A stretch of 27,704 nucleotides of DNA from positions 1-27,704 of the forward strand of contig JBFGDZ010000023.1 in NCBI GenBank assembly GCA_041580375.1. Reading direction: 5' to 3'. Positions 7,899 through 14,917 of the stretch are shown here, in pieces. The first letter of the stretch is position 1; each line of letters begins with the position of its first letter. Origin of the DNA: JAPUIN01 sp041580375. GTDB taxonomy: Bacteria; Acidobacteriota; Polarisedimenticolia; Gp22-AA2. A program made the translations under genes and the position numbers. The notes under the pieces were generated by a model that saw only the letters and a program-made list of their open reading frames with translations, did not search any database and was not told where the DNA came from.

Positions 7899-9095
7899 AT
7901 GGCGCGAACCCGTAAGGTCAGGGCCCGCGCGCGCCGTAAGGGGCGGGCGGCGGTGCCCCGCCGCCGCGCGGGGCGCGTGCTCGTGCTGGCGGGGACGCGC
8001 AAGGGGGCCTTCCTGTACCTCGCCGACCCGGGACGCCGCCGATTCACCCTCAACGGGCCGCACTACCTCGGGTGCATCGTCAACCACGTCGTCCTCGATC
8101 CGCGCGATCGGCGCACCATCCTGATGGCCGCGCGCACCGGCCATCTGGGACCGACCGTGTTCCGCTCCACCGATCGCGGCCGGACCTGGAAGGAGGCGTC
8201 GCGCCCTCCCGCCTTCCCCAGGACGTCGGACGGTCACGGCCGGGCCGTGGAGGCGGTGTTCTGGCTGACGCCCGGTCTCGACCGGCAGCCGGGCGTCTGG
8301 TGGGCGGGGACCACGCCGCACGGTCTGTTCAAAAGCGCCGACGGCGGTGTGACCTGGGACGGGATCGACGGATTCAACCGTCACCCGCTCGGCCTGCCGT
8401 GGGACGATCCGCATTTCAGCGCCACCCCGGGAGGCCAGCTCACGCACTCGATCCTGGTCGATCCGCGCGACCCGGATCACCTCTACGTGGGGCTGTCGGT
8501 GGGCGGAATCTTCGAATCGCGCGACGCAGGCTCGACCTGGCGCCCCCTGAACCGCGGCGTGGCCGCCGACTTCCTGCCGGAGACCGACCCGGAGTTCGGG
8601 CACGATCCGCACTGCGTCGTGCTGCATCCCGGGCGGCCGGATCGCCTCTACCAGGCGAACCACTGCGGGATCTACCGGATCGACCGGCCCGGGGATCGTT
8701 GGGATCGGATCGGCCGGAGCATGCCGAAGGAGATCGGGGACATCGGCTTCCCGATCGCGGCGCACCCCGTCGACCCCGACACGGCCTGGGTCTTCCCGAT
8801 GGACGGCACCTCGGTCTGGCCCCGCACGAGCCCCGGCGGGCGGCCCGCCGTCTACCGCACCCGCGACGCGGGCCGCTCCTGGCAGCGACTGGACCGCGGT
8901 CTGCCGAAGCGCGACGCCTGGTTCACGGTCAAGCGGCAGGCGCTCGCCGTCGATGATCGCGATCCCGCGGGCGTCTACTTCGGGACGACCGGCGGCCAGA
9001 TCTGGGCCTCGGCCGACGAGGGGCGCTCGTTCCGGATCGTCGCGGAGCACCTGCCCGAGATCTACGCCGTCACGGCGGCGACGATCGAACGGTGA
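7899..9095 (+). CDS. Asp-box (BNR) beta-propeller protein, sialidase/VPS10-like fold
   Basis: 398 residues with at least five Asp-box motifs (Ser/Thr-x-Asp-x-Gly-x-Thr/Ser-Trp/Phe) near residues 90, 146, 207, 321 and 371, a pattern typical of six- or seven-bladed propellers. Several conserved-looking His segments (NGPHYLG, DGHGRAVE, HDPHCVVLHP, QANHCGIYR) may line a central site. There is no signal peptide; the N-terminus is instead strongly Arg/Lys-rich (about residues 1-27), so a cytoplasmic location is likely. The usual sialidase catalytic set (Arg triad, Tyr/Glu pair) is not evident, so the frequent label of exo-alpha-sialidase would be misleading. The stop overlaps the GTG start of the MoaD-like gene by 4 bases, which points to joint function. 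The precise role is unknown. Confidence 0.85.
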   Translation: MARTRKVRARARRKGRAAVPRRRAGRVLVLAGTRKGAFLYLADPGRRRFTLNGPHYLGCIVNHVVLDPRDRRTILMAARTGHLGPTVFRSTDRGRTWKEASRPPAFPRTSDGHGRAVEAVFWLTPGLDRQPGVWWAGTTPHGLFKSADGGVTWDGIDGFNRHPLGLPWDDPHFSATPGGQLTHSILVDPRDPDHLYVGLSVGGIFESRDAGSTWRPLNRGVAADFLPETDPEFGHDPHCVVLHPGRPDRLYQANHCGIYRIDRPGDRWDRIGRSMPKEIGDIGFPIAAHPVDPDTAWVFPMDGTSVWPRTSPGGRPAVYRTRDAGRSWQRLDRGLPKRDAWFTVKRQALAVDDRDPAGVYFGTTGGQIWASADEGRSFRIVAEHLPEIYAVTAATIER

Positions 9096-9352
9096 GGGTG
9101 CGCATTCCGAGCCCGCTGCACTCCTACACGGGCGGGCGATCCGATCTCGAGGCGCGGGGGAGCAATCTGGCGGAGGTCCTCGACGATCTCGACGCCCGGC
9201 ACCCGGGACTGCGCTTTCGCGTCATCGATGAGCAGGGCCGGATCCGGCCGCACATCCGCTTCTACGTGGGGGGCCGGCCGGCGATCGATCTGGCGCACGC
9301 GATCGGCGGCGGCGATGAGGTCCAGATCGTCTGCGCCCTGAGCGGCGGCTGA
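9092..9352 (+). CDS. MoaD/ThiS-family ubiquitin-like small protein
   Basis: 86 residues with a beta-grasp pattern (MRVRIPSPLHSYTGG at the start, then a helix in NLAEVLDDLDARHPGLRFRVID). It ends in CALSGG, the di-glycine C-terminus that is adenylated and thiocarboxylated in MoaD, ThiS and related sulfur carriers or small modifiers. The GTG start at 9092 forms a GTGA overlap with the stop of the Asp-box gene. No MoaE, ThiG, ThiF/MoeB or JAB protease gene is in the window, so an activating enzyme must come from elsewhere. It may supply sulfur for a cofactor or be conjugated to protein; the sequence does not decide. The family call is firm and the pathway is not. Confidence 0.85.
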   Translation: MRVRIPSPLHSYTGGRSDLEARGSNLAEVLDDLDARHPGLRFRVIDEQGRIRPHIRFYVGGRPAIDLAHAIGGGDEVQIVCALSGG

Positions 9353-9379
9353 TCCGGACCGGCCGCGAGGAGGACCCTC

Positions 9380-10279
9380 ATGCGACGCCCCTTCCCCATC
9401 GTCCTCATCCTCTTTGTCCTCACGCTCGTCGCCTCCTGCCGCCCGGCCGGCCCCGGAGGCGACGCGTGGCGCCCGGCGCCCCCCCTCGCGGGGCGCGATC
9501 AAGTCGCATCCGCCGATGGCGTCCCGATCCTGTATCACGCCGCGGGCTCGGGCGAGCCGGCGCTCGTCTTCGTGCACGGCTGGTCCTGCGACGCCGACTA
9601 CTGGGCCGCCCAGGTCCGTCACTTCGCGCCCTCCCGTCGCGTCGTGGCGATCGATCTGGCCGGACACGGCGGGTCCGGCGCGGACCGGCAGGCGTGGACG
9701 ATCGAGGCGTTCGCCCGCGACGTCGCCGCCGTGGTGGAGTCGCTCGACCTCGATCGGGTCGTTCTGGTGGGGCACTCGATGAGCGGCCCGGTGACCGTGG
9801 AGGCGGCCCGGCTGATGCCGGATCGGGTCGTCGCGCTCGTGCCGATCGACACGCTGCAACGGGCCGGCACGCCGCCCACGCCGGAGGAAAGCGAGAGCTT
9901 CATCGCCCCCTTCCGCGAGGACTTTGTGCAGCACACGCAGACATTCGTCCGCTCGTTCTTTCCCGAGGGAGCCGACGCGCGGCTCGTCGAGTGGGTGAGC
10001 CGCGACATGGCCGCCGCCGATCCGGCCGTCGCGATCGCGGCGCTGGAGGGACTGTTCGCCTACGACGCGAGGCCGGCGCTCGGCGGCCTGCGCGTGCCGA
10101 TCCACGCGATCAACGCCGACCTCTATCCCACCGACGTCGAGGGGAACCGGGCCCATGCGCCGCAGTTCGAGGTTTCGATCATGCCGGCGGTCGGTCACTT
10201 CCCGATGCTCGAGGACCCGGCGGCATTCAACGAGCGGCTGGAGGAGGTTCTCGCCTCGGCGGGCGCAGCGGCGCGCTAG
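9380..10279 (+). CDS. Alpha/beta hydrolase, predicted lipoprotein
   Basis: 299 residues. The N-terminus is a lipoprotein signal (RRP followed by a hydrophobic stretch and lipobox VASC, Cys20), so the enzyme should be membrane-anchored and face the periplasm. The hydrolase core is clear: oxyanion segment HGWSCDADYW, nucleophile elbow GHSMSG with Ser133, probable acid Asp247 (INADLYP) and His273 (VGHFPMLEDP). Esterase, lactonase or haloperoxidase-like activity is possible; the substrate is unknown. The AGGAGG-type site before the ATG at 9380 supports the start. It follows the MoaD-like gene by 27 bases and may belong to the same transcript. Its TAG stop lies in a CTAG shared with the end of the opposing dehydratase gene. 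Confidence 0.9.
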   Translation: MRRPFPIVLILFVLTLVASCRPAGPGGDAWRPAPPLAGRDQVASADGVPILYHAAGSGEPALVFVHGWSCDADYWAAQVRHFAPSRRVVAIDLAGHGGSGADRQAWTIEAFARDVAAVVESLDLDRVVLVGHSMSGPVTVEAARLMPDRVVALVPIDTLQRAGTPPTPEESESFIAPFREDFVQHTQTFVRSFFPEGADARLVEWVSRDMAAADPAVAIAALEGLFAYDARPALGGLRVPIHAINADLYPTDVEGNRAHAPQFEVSIMPAVGHFPMLEDPAAFNERLEEVLASAGAAAR

Positions 10280-10452
10280 ATCTCCTCATCGAGCACGCGC
10301 TTCAGGGTCGCGGCGTCGATGTTCGATCCGGTGAGGACGATTCCGACCCGCAGGCCCCGGAGCGTCCCGCGCAGGCGCGCGGTCCCGGCGAGGCCGGCCG
10401 CCGCGGCCCCCTCCGCGAGGTTGTGCGTCGTGGCCAGAAGGAGCCGCAGGGA
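10276..10452 (-). pseudogene. Detached C-terminal coding segment of the dehydratase after the amber codon
   Basis: Directly after the TAG the same frame continues for 58 codons to a second TAG at 10276-10278. The translation contains LLLATTHNLAEGAAAAG and LRVGIVLTGSNIDAATLKRVL, the standard C-terminal signatures of threonine dehydratases (the ThrNLAEGAGA helix and the GxxVGIVLSGGNID strand). No other lesion is seen. The segment therefore belongs to the gene upstream and is separated by one point change, a sequencing error, or a recoded stop. It cannot be expressed alone, as it has no start codon or ribosome-binding site. Confidence 0.85.
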
Positions 10453-11253
10453 CTACGCGATCTCCGACTCCGGGACCTTGACGAACCCGGCGAGCCCCTC
10501 GCGGAGGGCGTCGAAGGTCATCGCGTAGACGCCGCGCGTGGCGAGCCCGTCCGCGAACGTGTCGGCGCTCGTTCCCTCGATCGGCCGCCCCGCGTGCCAC
10601 GAGTCGTGGATGGCCGGGGCGCGCTCCGCCTGCACGCCGTAGACCCTGAGGCGGGGCCGCAGTTCGCGCGCCACGGTGATCCCGCCGACCGCCTGCGAGC
10701 CGCCCCCGATCCCGAACACGAGCGCCTCCAGGTCCTCCGCCTGCTCCAGCATCTCGAGCGTGAGGGTGGCCGCGCCGGCCAGGATCCGGACGTCGTTGGT
10801 CGCGTGCACCATCACGAGCCCGCGCTCCTTCACGATGCGGCCCGCCACCTCGACCGCGGCATCGTAGTCGCCTCCCTCCTCGACCAGTTCGGCGCCGAGA
10901 TCGCGCATCGCCTCGTTCTTATCCGGGTTGTTCCCCACCGGCACACAGACGGTCACCGGCACGCCCAGTGCGCGGCCCGCCCAAGCGAGACCCAGTCCAT
11001 GGTTGCCGCGGCTCGCCGCGATCACGCCGCGCCGCCGCTCCTCTCCGGACAGCGTCGTCATGACCGACAGCGCACCCCGCACCTTGAAGGCATTCGTCGG
11101 ATTGTGATTCTCGTGCTTGACGTGGATCCGGATGCCGGAGCCGATCGCCCGATCGAGCGCCTCGTACCGGCGCAGCGGGGTCGGGGACAGGTACGGCCGG
11201 ATCCGATCCCGCGCGGCCAGAACGTCCCGGAACGTGACGGGCCAGCGGCTCAT
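10453..11253 (-). CDS. Threonine/serine dehydratase-like PLP enzyme, truncated by an in-frame TAG
   Basis: 266 residues up to the TAG at 10453-10455. Fold-type II PLP features are visible: the Schiff-base Lys57 in NPTNAFKVRGA, SRGNHGLGLAWAGR (the substrate-binding Ser/Asn loop) and the phosphate-binding glycine loop GIGGGSQAVGG. The family deaminates threonine or serine to 2-oxo acids and ammonia; related members act in ectoine or hydroxy-amino-acid breakdown. The ATG at 11253 is preferred over a GTG 18 bases upstream because GGAG sits just before it. The protein lacks its last strands and helices, which are encoded in the same frame after the TAG (separate entry). With them the length would be about 325 residues, normal for the family. 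Whether the shortened protein folds, or the stop is read through, is unknown. The gene runs divergently from the DUF4097-type gene. Confidence 0.85.
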   Translation of the reverse strand: MSRWPVTFRDVLAARDRIRPYLSPTPLRRYEALDRAIGSGIRIHVKHENHNPTNAFKVRGALSVMTTLSGEERRRGVIAASRGNHGLGLAWAGRALGVPVTVCVPVGNNPDKNEAMRDLGAELVEEGGDYDAAVEVAGRIVKERGLVMVHATNDVRILAGAATLTLEMLEQAEDLEALVFGIGGGSQAVGGITVARELRPRLRVYGVQAERAPAIHDSWHAGRPIEGTSADTFADGLATRGVYAMTFDALREGLAGFVKVPESEIA

Positions 11254-11384
11254 GGCTCCAGTGTACCCCACCCCACGGCCCGTCCGGCGCGGGCCGCGGC
11301 CCGGCGGGCCGGGCGGCCCCGGCCGGTGGAACCGGATCCCGGCGGCTGCCGTATCATGCGTATGCCCGGCTCAGAGGAGGACCC

Positions 11385-12554
11385 ATGCGCCGATCCGCCG
11401 CACTCCCGTCCATCCTGTTGCTGCCCTTCCTGCTCGCCGGCCCCGTGCCGGCGGCCGAGACCACCCGCACCGTGCGCGCCGAGCTGTCCGCCGCCGACGC
11501 GGAGCGCTTCGCCGTGGAGAATCTCGCCGGCTCGATCGTCGTCCGCCCGGGGAGCGGCCCCGGCGTGGTCGCCGTCGCGACGGTGCACGCCGAGAGCGCC
11601 GATCTCGCGGGGACGATCCGGATCGATCGCGTGGAGGGGGAGGACGGTCGCCCGACCCTCAGGGTGATCTACCCGCTGGACCGGCACCGGCATTTCCGCT
11701 ACCCGGGTCCGGGGGCCGGCTCCGGCGCCGGTGGGGGCTTCCTCTCCCGGCTCTTCCGGGGGAGCGGCGAGACCCGCACCCGGTACGCGGGGCGCCGGGT
11801 CAGCGTGAGCAGCGGGAGCGGCGTCCTTCTCTACGCCGACGTCGAGATCGAGGTGCCGCCGAAATCGATCGATGCGAGCTTCAGAAACGTCGCGGGGCCG
11901 GTGAGCGCGTCCAGGCTGCGGGGGACCCTGACCTTCGACACGGGAGCGGGTGACGTGGGGCTCCAGAGCGTGTCGGGGCGGATCCGCGCCGACACCGGAT
12001 CGGGGGACGTGAAGGTTGAGGACGCCGACGGCCGGATCGACGTCGACACCGGATCCGGGGACGTGACGGCGGTGCGGGTCCGGGGGAGCTTCACCTGCGA
12101 CACCGGAAGCGGCGACTGCACCATCCGCGAGTTCAGCGGCGAAAGCATCCGGGGCGACACCGGATCCGGCGACATCACGGTGCGCTCCTCCACGGCGGAG
12201 CGGATCTCGGTCGACACGGGATCCGGCAGCATCAGCGTCGTCGACACGGACGTCGCCCAGATCGACGCGGACACCGGATCGGGGGACATCCGGGTCTCCA
12301 CCCGCGGCCAGCGCCTCACCCGCGTCGTGGCCGACACCGGCAGCGGGGACGTCTCTCTCCGCCTCGGGCCGGGCGCCACCTTCGAGGTGATCGCCGACCA
12401 GGGAAGCGGCAACCTCGTCAACCGATACGCCGACGCCGAGCCGATCCTCGACGGCCGCGAGGTCGTCGGCTACCGCCGCGGCGACGCCCGCATCCGCATC
12501 TCGGTCGACACCGGAAGCGGCGACGTCCTCATCGAGCCCGGATCGGAATCCTAG
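11385..12554 (+). CDS. Exported DUF4097-type beta-strand repeat protein
   Basis: 389 residues. A signal peptide (about 1-24, ending VPAAE) directs it out of the cytoplasm. The N-terminal third includes a Gly-rich stretch (about 105-125). From about residue 185 on there are ten rungs centred on Asp-Thr-Gly-Ser-Gly-Asp or close variants, at spacings of 18-21 residues except for a longer one before the last rung. This is a right-handed beta-helix-like ladder as known in the DUF4097 (adhesin-like) family. The rungs are also similar at DNA level, with GACACCGGATC recurring. A GAGGAGG site lies just before the ATG at 11385. The function is unknown; DUF4097 proteins are often linked to envelope or transmembrane signalling, but no such partner is adjacent. 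It stands alone between a divergent gene and the amine-oxidase run. Confidence 0.88.
   Translation: MRRSAALPSILLLPFLLAGPVPAAETTRTVRAELSAADAERFAVENLAGSIVVRPGSGPGVVAVATVHAESADLAGTIRIDRVEGEDGRPTLRVIYPLDRHRHFRYPGPGAGSGAGGGFLSRLFRGSGETRTRYAGRRVSVSSGSGVLLYADVEIEVPPKSIDASFRNVAGPVSASRLRGTLTFDTGAGDVGLQSVSGRIRADTGSGDVKVEDADGRIDVDTGSGDVTAVRVRGSFTCDTGSGDCTIREFSGESIRGDTGSGDITVRSSTAERISVDTGSGSISVVDTDVAQIDADTGSGDIRVSTRGQRLTRVVADTGSGDVSLRLGPGATFEVIADQGSGNLVNRYADAEPILDGREVVGYRRGDARIRISVDTGSGDVLIEPGSES
11938..12528 (+). repeat. Imperfect in-gene repeat of about 54-63 bases coding DTGSGD rungs
   Basis: Units begin with GACACSGG at, for example, 11991, 12045 and 12099 (exact 54-base period), and then drift to 57 and 63 bases. 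The conserved core is about 20 bases, with diverged bases between. The phase always codes Asp-Thr-Gly-Ser-Gly, so selection at protein level explains it better than a mobile or regulatory repeat. One rung is DQGSGN and one ends in GSISV instead of GDxxV. Confidence 0.85.
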
Positions 12555-12600
12555 AAGACCGTCCGGCCCCGCATCGCCGGATCACCGGGAATCTCGACCG

Positions 12601-12620
12601 CCCCGCCCGTCCGGGCGGGG
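12601..12620 (+). terminator. Perfect 9-bp GC hairpin between the DUF4097 and amine-oxidase genes
   Basis: CCCCGCCCG-TC-CGGGCGGGG forms a perfect inverted repeat in the 130-base gap. It follows the DUF4097-type gene by 46 bases and precedes a TAGAAT by 31 bases. No T-run follows and the loop is only two bases, so it is not a textbook intrinsic terminator. It may still stop transcription or protect an mRNA end. Confidence 0.35.
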
Positions 12621-12651
12621 CAAGCGCCTGCATCGGCAGGCCGTCGTCCGG

Positions 12652-12657
12652 TAGAAT
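12652..12657 (+). promoter_or_regulatory. Possible -10 element (TAGAAT) for the amine-oxidase run
   Basis: TAGAAT lies 27 bases before the ATG at 12685, with a GGAG ribosome-binding sequence between. The -35 position (12629-12634, TGCATC) is weak. The same TAGAAT hexamer appears before two other genes in this window. Confidence 0.3.
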
Positions 12658-12684
12658 ACCCCCCTCCCGGAGATCGGCCGGACG

Positions 12685-14067
12685 ATGACGCGCGTCAGCC
12701 GCAGAGCCTTCCTCGAGACCGCCGCCCTGGCCGGCGCCGCCGCCGCGCTGCCGGGATGCTCCGGGCTCCTCCCCTCCCCCCCGCACGACGCCGTCGTCCT
12801 CGGGGCCGGAATGGCCGGGCTGGCCGCGGCGCGCGATCTGCTCCGCGCCGGCCTGGACGTCGTCGTCCTGGAGGCGCGGGATCGCGTGGGCGGCCGGGTG
12901 CGGACGCTTCACGATCCCGCGGAGCACGGCCTCGAGCTGGGCGCGCAGATGATCCACGGCTCCCGCGCGTCCGTCTGGGAGGTGATCCGCGAGCTCGGCA
13001 TCCGCACCCGCCCTCTCGGCGGATGGGACCGCTGGATCCTGTCGTCCGACGGCACCCTCACGATGCCGGACGGCGGCCTGGAGGCCGACGTGCAGGGCAG
13101 GCTCCGGCGCGCCTACCATGCCCACCGCGGGGAGGACATCGGATACGCCGAGTTTCTCGATCGAATCGGACTGAACGAGACCGAGCGCGTCATCGCCGCC
13201 GAGAACGCCCTCTCCTTCTCCGCCGAGCCGGACGAGATCGGACTGCGCCCGGCCATGGAGGACTCGTCCGCCTGGGATATGTACCTGGACGACAACTTCC
13301 ACGTCGTGGGCGGGTTCGACGCCCTCGCCGAGGGGCTCGCGGCCCACCTCGGCGATCGCGTGCGCCTGGCGTGCCTCGTCCGCGGCATCGAGTGGGGCGC
13401 GCGCGGCGTCCGCGTGACCTGCGAGCGCGGTGGCCGGGAGGAGACGCTGACCGCGCGGCGCGTCGTCATCACGCTGCCGATCGGCGTCCTGCGATCGGGC
13501 CGTCCCGGATTCAGCCCGGACCTGCCCCCCTGGAAGCGCCGCTCCATCGAGGCGCTCGGGATGGGCCGCGTCGTCGTCGTGCCGCTCCTGTTCACCGACT
13601 GGTTCTGGCGCGCCCGGCGGCCCGGACTCACCTCCTGGCGCTCGCACGGCGGCCGCGTCTCGTTCTGGGATCCGCATCCCCCCGGCACCGGAATGCCGGT
13701 GCTGCGGACCTGGCTCGTCGGCCGTGCCGCCCAGGAGGTCAGCGATCTGGGGCCGGAGGCGGGGGTCGATCGGATCCTGGCCTGGATCGAAGAGGCGTTC
13801 CCGGGCTCCGGCGCGAAGAAACGTCTCGACTGGTGGGGCGTGGGCGACTGGGTCCGGGATCCCTACTCCCTCGGCTCCTATTCGGTGACGCGCCCGGGCG
13901 GGTACCGCCAGCGCGCCGTGCTGGCCACTCCGATCCAGGATCGGCTCTACTTCGCGGGCGAGGCGACGGCCCCCTCCCCGCACTACCAGACGGTGCACGG
14001 CGCCTACGCCAGCGGCCGCCGGGCGGCGCGCGAGATCCTGGCGGCTCTGGGTCTCGAGGCGGCCTGA
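12685..14067 (+). CDS. Flavin monoamine oxidase-family protein with Tat signal and lipobox
   Basis: 460 residues. The N-terminus has a twin-arginine motif (SRRAFLE, Arg6-Arg7), an Ala-rich hydrophobic stretch and a lipobox LPGC (Cys25), predicting a folded, FAD-loaded lipoprotein exported by Tat. The Rossmann FAD site is VVLGAGMAGLAAARDLL (about 37-53), followed by VVVLEARDRVGGRVRT. The amine-oxidase C-terminal FAD signature is seen in LYFAGEATAP and HYQTVHGAYASGRRAA. LELGAQMIHG also fits the family. It should oxidise an amine or polyamine in the periplasm and release H2O2 and ammonia. The substrate is not predictable, and the usual aromatic cage was not assigned. The gene leads a same-strand run with the SDR gene 64 bases downstream. 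Other FAD oxidases or desaturases share this fold, so the exact reaction is open. Confidence 0.9.
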   Translation: MTRVSRRAFLETAALAGAAAALPGCSGLLPSPPHDAVVLGAGMAGLAAARDLLRAGLDVVVLEARDRVGGRVRTLHDPAEHGLELGAQMIHGSRASVWEVIRELGIRTRPLGGWDRWILSSDGTLTMPDGGLEADVQGRLRRAYHAHRGEDIGYAEFLDRIGLNETERVIAAENALSFSAEPDEIGLRPAMEDSSAWDMYLDDNFHVVGGFDALAEGLAAHLGDRVRLACLVRGIEWGARGVRVTCERGGREETLTARRVVITLPIGVLRSGRPGFSPDLPPWKRRSIEALGMGRVVVVPLLFTDWFWRARRPGLTSWRSHGGRVSFWDPHPPGTGMPVLRTWLVGRAAQEVSDLGPEAGVDRILAWIEEAFPGSGAKKRLDWWGVGDWVRDPYSLGSYSVTRPGGYRQRAVLATPIQDRLYFAGEATAPSPHYQTVHGAYASGRRAAREILAALGLEAA

Positions 14068-14131
14068 ACGATCCCGGCCGCCGGGCCCGCCGGACGCCCG
14101 GAGAGCGCGCGGGAACACGGAGGGAACGGAC

Positions 14132-14917
14132 ATGAATCTCGGACTGAAGGATCGGGTCGTCATCGTCACGGGAGGATCGCGAGGCATCGGCCGGGCCACG
14201 GCCAGGGCGTTCCTGGACGAGGGGGCGCGCGTGATGATCTCCTCGATCCGTCCCGACTCGGTCGAGACGGCCGTGCGCGCGCTGGCCCCGCACGGCGCCG
14301 TCGAGGGGCTCGCCGCCGACGTCGCGTCGGAGCCGGACGTGGTCCGCCTCGTCGAGCGGACGGTCCGCGCGTTCGGGACGCCCGACGTCATGGTGGCGAA
14401 CGCCGGCATCGCCGGCGAGGTCGTCAATCTGGCCGACATGGACGTCAACGAGTGGGACCGCATGATGGCCGTCCATCTGCGCGGCACGTTCCTGTGCGGC
14501 CGGGAGGCGGCCCGGGCCATGCGGGCCGCCGGGCGCAAGGGCCGCATCGTGACCGTCGCCTCGAGCTCCTCCTACGAATGCGACCCGTCGAGCGGGCACT
14601 ACAACACGGCCAAGGCCGGCATGCTCGGGCTGACCCGCTCCATGGCGGTCGATTTCGCCGGGTGGGGCATCCGCGTCAACAGCGTCGCCCCCGGATGGGT
14701 CCGCACCGACATGACCGTGAACGACATTCCACCGCCGCACCTGAAGCTGATGAACTGCGGCGTCATGCCGCGCGCCGGCGAGCCCGAGGAGATCGCCCGC
14801 GCCGTCCTGTTCCTCGCCTCGGACTGCTGCGATTTCATGACCGGGGCCACGCTCGTCGTGGACGGGGGGCAGATCATCGTCGCCCCGAACGCGTACGGCG
14901 CGGAGGCGGCCTCTTGA
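14132..14917 (+). CDS. Short-chain dehydrogenase/reductase (SDR)
   Basis: 261 residues, the classical SDR size. The cofactor site is TGGSRGIG (residues 13-20), followed by NAGIAG. The active site has a Ser in VTVASSSSYECD, Tyr157 and Lys161 in YNTAK, and the PG motif of VNSVAPGWVRTDM. It should be a cytoplasmic NAD(P)-dependent alcohol/ketone oxidoreductase; the substrate is unknown. A GGAGGGAA site lies 5' of the ATG at 14132. The end overlaps the TTG start of the glycosyltransferase gene by 4 bases. The RGGG-type C-terminus seen in many FabG-like enzymes is present as LVVDGGQIIVAPN. An acyl-carrier reductase role is possible but not supported by context. Confidence 0.93.
   Translation: MNLGLKDRVVIVTGGSRGIGRATARAFLDEGARVMISSIRPDSVETAVRALAPHGAVEGLAADVASEPDVVRLVERTVRAFGTPDVMVANAGIAGEVVNLADMDVNEWDRMMAVHLRGTFLCGREAARAMRAAGRKGRIVTVASSSSYECDPSSGHYNTAKAGMLGLTRSMAVDFAGWGIRVNSVAPGWVRTDMTVNDIPPPHLKLMNCGVMPRAGEPEEIARAVLFLASDCCDFMTGATLVVDGGQIIVAPNAYGAEAAS

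Noticed and set aside
10453..10455. Pyrrolysine or another programmed amino acid at the TAG of the dehydratase
   Set aside because: No pyl genes are in the window, dehydratases are not known Pyl proteins, and other genes here end in TAG as a normal stop. A mutation or sequence error is more likely; it is kept only as an open check.
11938..12528. CRISPR-like or satellite repeat
   Set aside because: The repeat stays in one reading frame, its spacing varies by whole codons, and the units code a known kind of beta-helix rung, so it is a protein repeat.
12529..14547. A 672-codon minus-strand frame opposite the amine oxidase and SDR genes
   Set aside because: It has no domain or ribosome-binding site, and the plus strand carries two well-defined enzymes over the same bases.
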